NCBI GenBank assembly: GCA_937915825.1
Contig: CALGGT010000083.1
Coordinates: 1 to 16,960, forward strand
Source: an uncultured Eubacterium sp.
Lineage (GTDB): Bacteria; Bacillota; Clostridia; Lachnospirales; Lachnospiraceae
Direction: 5' to 3'
Length of the DNA: 16,960 bases
Shown here: one piece after another, positions 13,750 through 16,960 of the stretch
How positions within the stretch are numbered: the stretch's first letter is position 1
How the letters are laid out: the number at the start of each line of letters is the position of its first letter
Notes under the pieces: generated by a model
Told to the model about the DNA's origin: nothing
The model's database searches: none
The model's input: only the letters and a program-made list of their open reading frames with translations
Translations under genes and position numbers: made by a program

Positions 13750-14850
13750 CTATGACCAATATGATTTATCCGCACTTACAATGTACTGATATCTTTTGTT
13801 GACGTTGTTTCTTTTCTTTCCATTGCTGTACTCACTCTCTACTAACATAAATTCAAGTTTGTCACCTACAATATGCAACCCTTCAATTTCCATTGGTGAA
13901 CTAAATACATTTTTGTATACGATATTTTTTTCAGATTTTTTTTCACCGGCTGAATTAAATCTCAATATCTTCACTGGTTTGTTGTCATCTTTTTTTAGTC
14001 CATCATTTCCAGAAGCTATATATATTGAATACTTGCCATTTGACTTGTTTGATAATTCTAAACTTTGAATTGATGATGGTAGGCCAATACTTCCTGACTT
14101 ATCGTTAAAGCTGAATTCTATTCCCAAATCGGATGGCCTGATATTTTCAAATGATACTCCATTATTAGCCTTATCGAGATAATTATTAAACTTAATTAAA
14201 TTGTATGCCGTGAATTCACTTTGATTACCAGTATTTTTCTTCCATATCAATATGGTTTGTCCGTCTGACGAAAGTGCGGCGTCAGTTCTAAGAACAGTTC
14301 CAAAACCTTTTTTTTCTTTATTAGCATAGTTTAAATTTGTGAACCTCTTAAACTTTGTGTAGTCTTTTGCGTTTGACTTTGGACAGGCGCTATACTCAAT
14401 TCTTCCAATTTGGGTTGACCAATGCATATCATTACCTTTGTCGACATTATCTGTATAGTCCTTCAATGCGAATAAAATATAAGTTTTGTTGTTATATTTA
14501 TATACTTCGAGTGTTTGACCATGACCTGCACTTTTAATCCACATTTCGCTACATTTTTGGGGCGCTTTGTTAACAATATTAAACTTCGAGATTTTTACAT
14601 ACCCCGCATCTGCATACGTATATTTCTGTGACGTGTATAATACCGACCCATCAACATAAAAATTCTGAACAGCATTATCATTAGCACCGAAATCAATCGT
14701 ATAGTCAATATCTTTCTTTTCTAAATTTACATTTTTCCCGGACAATGTTGATGCGTTTATTACATCGTATTCTCCATGTATTAAACCACACACCAAACAT
14801 CCTACGCACAAAACGGTTTTAACGTCTTTTATTAAATACTTTATTTTCAT
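13750..14850 (-). CDS. Secreted helveticin J-like protein
   Basis: The 366-residue protein carries a Sec signal peptide (MKIKYLIKDV then a hydrophobic run with three Cys, cleavage probably near VINAS). The mature part shares the layout of helveticin J, a large heat-labile bacteriocin of Lactobacillus. SAGHGQTLEVY aligns with its GGHTQTWEF, and STQIGRIEY with AKQIARVDL. RTDAALSSDGQTILIW aligns with HAEAAVSPDYTKFLIA, FTAYNLIKFNNYLD with FTIYNLDTINEKLD, and IEGLHIVGDKLEFML with VESIQIIGENHCYLT. The comparison is from memory, so activity is inferred only. The start at 14850 gives 9 nt from AGGAGG; the ATG at 14859 abuts it and is unlikely. GC is near 32%, well below the neighbours. It is the first gene of a two-gene operon. 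Confidence 0.65.
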   Translation of the reverse strand: MKIKYLIKDVKTVLCVGCLVCGLIHGEYDVINASTLSGKNVNLEKKDIDYTIDFGANDNAVQNFYVDGSVLYTSQKYTYADAGYVKISKFNIVNKAPQKCSEMWIKSAGHGQTLEVYKYNNKTYILFALKDYTDNVDKGNDMHWSTQIGRIEYSACPKSNAKDYTKFKRFTNLNYANKEKKGFGTVLRTDAALSSDGQTILIWKKNTGNQSEFTAYNLIKFNNYLDKANNGVSFENIRPSDLGIEFSFNDKSGSIGLPSSIQSLELSNKSNGKYSIYIASGNDGLKKDDNKPVKILRFNSAGEKKSEKNIVYKNVFSSPMEIEGLHIVGDKLEFMLVESEYSNGKKRNNVNKRYQYIVSADKSYWS

Positions 14851-14895
14851 TCGTATCATCCTCCTATCTATTTGTTTTGTTGCACAATATTGCTT

Positions 14896-14924
14896 ATTAT
14901 ACTATATGAAAATGTTGTTGTCAA
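14896..14924 (-). promoter_or_regulatory. Perfect-consensus sigma-A promoter of the helveticin-like operon
   Basis: On the minus strand, TTGACA (14919-14924), a 17-bp spacer and TATAAT (14896-14901) match the consensus at all 12 positions. An 8-bp palindrome CAATATTG (14885-14892) lies over the predicted start site and could be an operator. Confidence 0.88.
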
Positions 14925-14991
14925 GTATAGAATGGATCAGATTTTTGGCAAGTATAATTTGTTTTTTCCCCTTTTCTTTTTTGATCAGTTA

Positions 14992-15000
14992 TGTCATAAT
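14992..15000 (+). promoter_or_regulatory. Possible extended -10 promoter for the HD-domain gene
   Basis: TGTCATAAT contains TG-N followed by CATAAT, an extended -10 element. No good -35 box is found 16-18 bp upstream, where the sequence is pyrimidine-rich. A bare TATAAT at 14953-14958 is an alternative. The promoter faces away from the helveticin-like operon. Confidence 0.4.
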
Positions 15001-15015
15001 GGAAGGAGAAATAGG

Positions 15016-15066
15016 ATGAATTTCGGAAAGGATAGACAAGAAGATGAACGAGGAAGTGTTGGATGA
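15016..15066 (+). CDS. Possible 16-codon leader ORF overlapping the HD gene
   Basis: ATG at 15016 is preceded at 7-nt spacing by GGAAGGAG (15001-15008), the best ribosome-binding site in this region. It encodes MNFGKDRQEDERGSVG and stops at 15066, 23 bp inside the HD gene in another frame. It may couple translation or simply be chance. No homologue is recognised. Confidence 0.25.
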   Translation: MNFGKDRQEDERGSVG

Positions 15067-15667
15067 ACTGTTTTCCTTTTTTTTACGGATCGATCAAGAG
15101 AAGAAAATCAGTCGCCAAACGTATTTAACGGACAAGGATCGTAAGGAAAATGACGCGGAACACGCCTGGCATATGGCAGTGATGACCATGTTGTTAGCTC
15201 CCTACGCGTGCGAACCCATTGATGAACTGCGCACCATTCAGATGCTGCTGATTCATGATCTGGTGGAGATTTATGCCGGAGATACGTATGCCTACGATGA
15301 AGAGGGAAAGAAAAGTCAGAAGGATCGGGAATTGGAAGCGGCGGAATTGCTTTATGGTTCCCTGCCTAAGGCACAGGGAGAGAAGCTGCGTGGCATTTGG
15401 CTTGAATTTGAAGAGGGGAAAACCCCGGAGGCGAAATTTGCCAGGTGTATGGATAATCTGCAGCCCATGATGTTAAATGCAGCCAATCACGGTGCGTCCT
15501 GGGAGGAGCATAAAATCAAGCTTTCTCAGATACTAAAGAGAAATGAGAATACGGGAAAGGGGTCTCAGATTTTGTGGGAATATGCCAAGGAAAAATTCTT
15601 GCGTCCCAATGTGGAAGCAGGCAAGATTATCCGTGACGTGGAACTCGATCTGGAAGGTTTTGATTAA
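15044..15667 (+). CDS. HD-domain phosphohydrolase, YfbR/HDDC2-like 5'-nucleotidase
   Basis: This 207-residue cytoplasmic protein is of the HD_3 group, whose characterised members (E. coli YfbR, human HDDC2) hydrolyse deoxyribonucleoside monophosphates. The metal ligands are visible: His40 in ENDAEHAWHMA, His71-Asp72 in LLIHDLVEIYAGD, and Asp137 in ARCMDNLQPMM. Glu75 is the likely catalytic acid. QTYLTDKDRKENDAEH before the first His is typical of the bacterial branch. The start at 15044 has only a distant AAAGGA (15027-15032), but no in-frame upstream ATG exists and the N-terminus fits homologues. It probably shares a transcript with pncB, which starts 62 bp later. Together they would serve nucleotide and NAD salvage. 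Confidence 0.85.
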   Translation: MNEEVLDELFSFFLRIDQEKKISRQTYLTDKDRKENDAEHAWHMAVMTMLLAPYACEPIDELRTIQMLLIHDLVEIYAGDTYAYDEEGKKSQKDRELEAAELLYGSLPKAQGEKLRGIWLEFEEGKTPEAKFARCMDNLQPMMLNAANHGASWEEHKIKLSQILKRNENTGKGSQILWEYAKEKFLRPNVEAGKIIRDVELDLEGFD

Positions 15668-15729
15668 AAAGGTTTGTGAAAGAATAACACTCCAGACTAG
15701 TCGGGAAAAGCAGTCAGAAAAGAGGAAAT

Positions 15730-16938
15730 ATGGAACAGATTATTAACAGTTTATTGGAAACCGATTTATATAAATTTTCTATGGGGCAGGCAATCTATCA
15801 TCAATTCCCGGGGTATACCACCAATTGGACGTTTCGCTGTCGGAACAAGGACGTTGTATTTACCGAGGAGATGGTAGAGGAGATCAAATCCCAGATCCGC
15901 ATGTATTGCGATCTTTCCTTTACGGAGGAAGAGTTGGATTATCTGAAAGGGATTACCTGGTTTAAGCAATCTTATGTGGATTTCCTGCGTTTGTGGCATC
16001 CGAGATATGAGGATTTCACCATATCTTCGGAAGGGGAGAAAGGGTTAAGCATTGAAACCAATGGAACTTGGTTGAATACGTCTATGTATGAAATTCCCAC
16101 CCTTGCCATTGTGAATGAAGTGTATTTTCGTATGAAATATGATTACGAGGAGCTGGAGGCAGATTTTGCCGGTCGCTTGGAACGAAAAGTACAGGATTTG
16201 CAAAGTGGCGCCTACGCATTAGGCGCATTCAGCGAATTTGGTGTACGAAGAAGGCTTTCCGCGTCCGCCCAGGAATTAGCGGTAAAGGCTTTGAAGGAAG
16301 CGGATTATAAGGATTCATTGTTTGTAGGAACTTCCAACGTATATTTGGCGAAGAAATTTGATCTAACGGCGGTGGGAACCATGGCTCATGAGTGGATCAT
16401 GTGCGTGGGGCAGGGAAATCATAAACACAATCCGGCTTATTCCAACTGGTACGCCCTGGATGCATGGGTGAAGGAATATGGCGTGTTAAATGGAATTGCC
16501 TTAACGGACACGATCACCACGGATTGCTTCTTAAGAGATTTTCAATTAACTTATGCCACCCTGTTCAGCGGTGTCCGCCACGACAGCGGAGACCCCTACG
16601 AATGGGGCGAAAAACTCATCCGCCACTACGAAACGCTTGGCATCGACCCGCGCACCAAGACGCTCCTGTTCTCGGACAGCCTCGACTTTGAGCGCGCCAC
16701 CGCGCTGTACCGCCACTTCAAGGACAGGGCGGGCGTCGCCTTTGGAATCGGCACGTTCATCTCGAACGACACGGACGCGCCCGCGCTCAACATCGTGATG
16801 AAAGTGACCAAGTGCAACGGTCAGGACGTGGCGAAAATCAGCGACGTGCAGGGCAAGGGAATGTGCAAGAACGCGGACTACGTTGACTACCTGAACCGCT
16901 GCATCCGCTGGCGCCTGGAGCACGAAAAGCACGCATGA
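15730..16938 (+). CDS. pncB: Nicotinate phosphoribosyltransferase, compositionally mosaic
   Basis: This enzyme makes nicotinate mononucleotide from nicotinate and PRPP for NAD salvage. The 402-residue protein is of the E. coli PncB type. Landmarks in order are LLETDLYKFSMGQAIYHQFP, FRCRNKD, FGVRRRLSASAQE, FVGTSNVYLAKKF, and VGTMAHEW (the regulatory phospho-His region). These are followed by ALTDTITTDCFLRDF, VRHDSGDPYEWGEK, LLFSDSLDFERA, FGIGTFISND and LNIVMKV. AGAGGA sits 3 nt before the ATG. The reading frame is intact, but from about 16555 codon use switches sharply to G/C-ending codons. Counted GC for 16561-16960 is about 63%, against roughly 45% for lines sampled upstream. The last third therefore probably has another origin, by recombination or by assembly error. 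Confidence 0.92.
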   Translation: MEQIINSLLETDLYKFSMGQAIYHQFPGYTTNWTFRCRNKDVVFTEEMVEEIKSQIRMYCDLSFTEEELDYLKGITWFKQSYVDFLRLWHPRYEDFTISSEGEKGLSIETNGTWLNTSMYEIPTLAIVNEVYFRMKYDYEELEADFAGRLERKVQDLQSGAYALGAFSEFGVRRRLSASAQELAVKALKEADYKDSLFVGTSNVYLAKKFDLTAVGTMAHEWIMCVGQGNHKHNPAYSNWYALDAWVKEYGVLNGIALTDTITTDCFLRDFQLTYATLFSGVRHDSGDPYEWGEKLIRHYETLGIDPRTKTLLFSDSLDFERATALYRHFKDRAGVAFGIGTFISNDTDAPALNIVMKVTKCNGQDVAKISDVQGKGMCKNADYVDYLNRCIRWRLEHEKHA

Positions 16939-16960
16939 GCGCGCGTGGCGGGGCGCGCCC
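16555..16960. other. High-GC segment joined to a lower-GC gene
   Basis: Of the 400 bases from 16561 to 16960, I count 251 G or C (63%). Lines sampled just upstream run 33-50%. The change falls at the conserved stretch encoding LFSGVRHDSGDP, without a frame break. After the pncB stop only 22 bp remain, ending in the perfect palindrome GGGCGCGCCC (16951-16960). That may be part of a hairpin cut by the window edge. Confidence 0.85.

Noticed and set aside
14872..15066. A 64-codon plus-strand frame upstream of the HD gene
   Set aside because: It crosses the promoter of the divergent operon, has no ribosome-binding site at its first ATG, and reads as non-protein-like. Only its last 16 codons have a plausible site.
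16546..16932. 128-codon minus-strand frame in the high-GC end of pncB
   Set aside because: Long antisense frames are expected in GC-rich coding DNA. The plus strand encodes clear PncB motifs.

Overview
The window looks like a chromosomal stretch from an anaerobic, moderately low-GC Firmicute, most likely of the Lachnospiraceae type. The evidence is a ferredoxin-linked 2-oxoacid oxidoreductase, a Fe-S aldo/keto reductase, strong AGGAGG ribosome-binding sites, sigma-A promoters with 17-bp spacers, and secreted proteins ending in lysine-rich fibronectin-like domains. Family assignments come from reading the translated motifs; no database search was possible.

Layout. (1) Positions 1-2189 hold the 3' part of a CotH-kinase surface protein with Ig-like domains and a lysine-rich tail, closed by a terminator. 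(2) Positions 2322-3218 hold a promoter, a small conserved unknown gene and dihydrofolate reductase (folA), translationally coupled. (3) Positions 3162-7384 form a five-gene operon: the four subunits of a pyruvate/2-oxoacid:ferredoxin oxidoreductase (gamma, delta, alpha, beta) followed by a degenerate CobL/CbiT-like methyltransferase, then a strong terminator. Its promoter and a candidate operator lie inside the last codons of folA. (4) Positions 7385-11296 hold sbcD and sbcC, which overlap by 4 bp and encode the double-strand-end nuclease. (5) On the minus strand, 11312-12427 is an aldo/keto reductase with a C-terminal 2x[4Fe-4S] domain. (6) On the minus strand, 12539-14850 is an AT-rich two-gene operon under a perfect-consensus promoter; it encodes a secreted helveticin J-like protein and a secreted leucine-rich-repeat protein. 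(7) Positions 15044-16938 hold an HD-domain nucleotidase and nicotinate phosphoribosyltransferase (pncB).

The most interesting signals are regulatory or compositional. The 10-mer TTGAATCAAT sits 16-17 nt downstream of the -10 box of both the por operon and the Fe-S aldo/keto reductase, which suggests a shared regulator of ferredoxin/redox genes. Several spacers hold short tandem repeats: six hexamers between porG and porD, and two 10-bp-period arrays in mirrored orientation on either side of the methyltransferase gene. The 3' third of pncB changes abruptly from roughly 45% to about 63% GC, which points to recombination or an assembly chimera. The helveticin-like/LRR pair is the best candidate for an undescribed secreted system.
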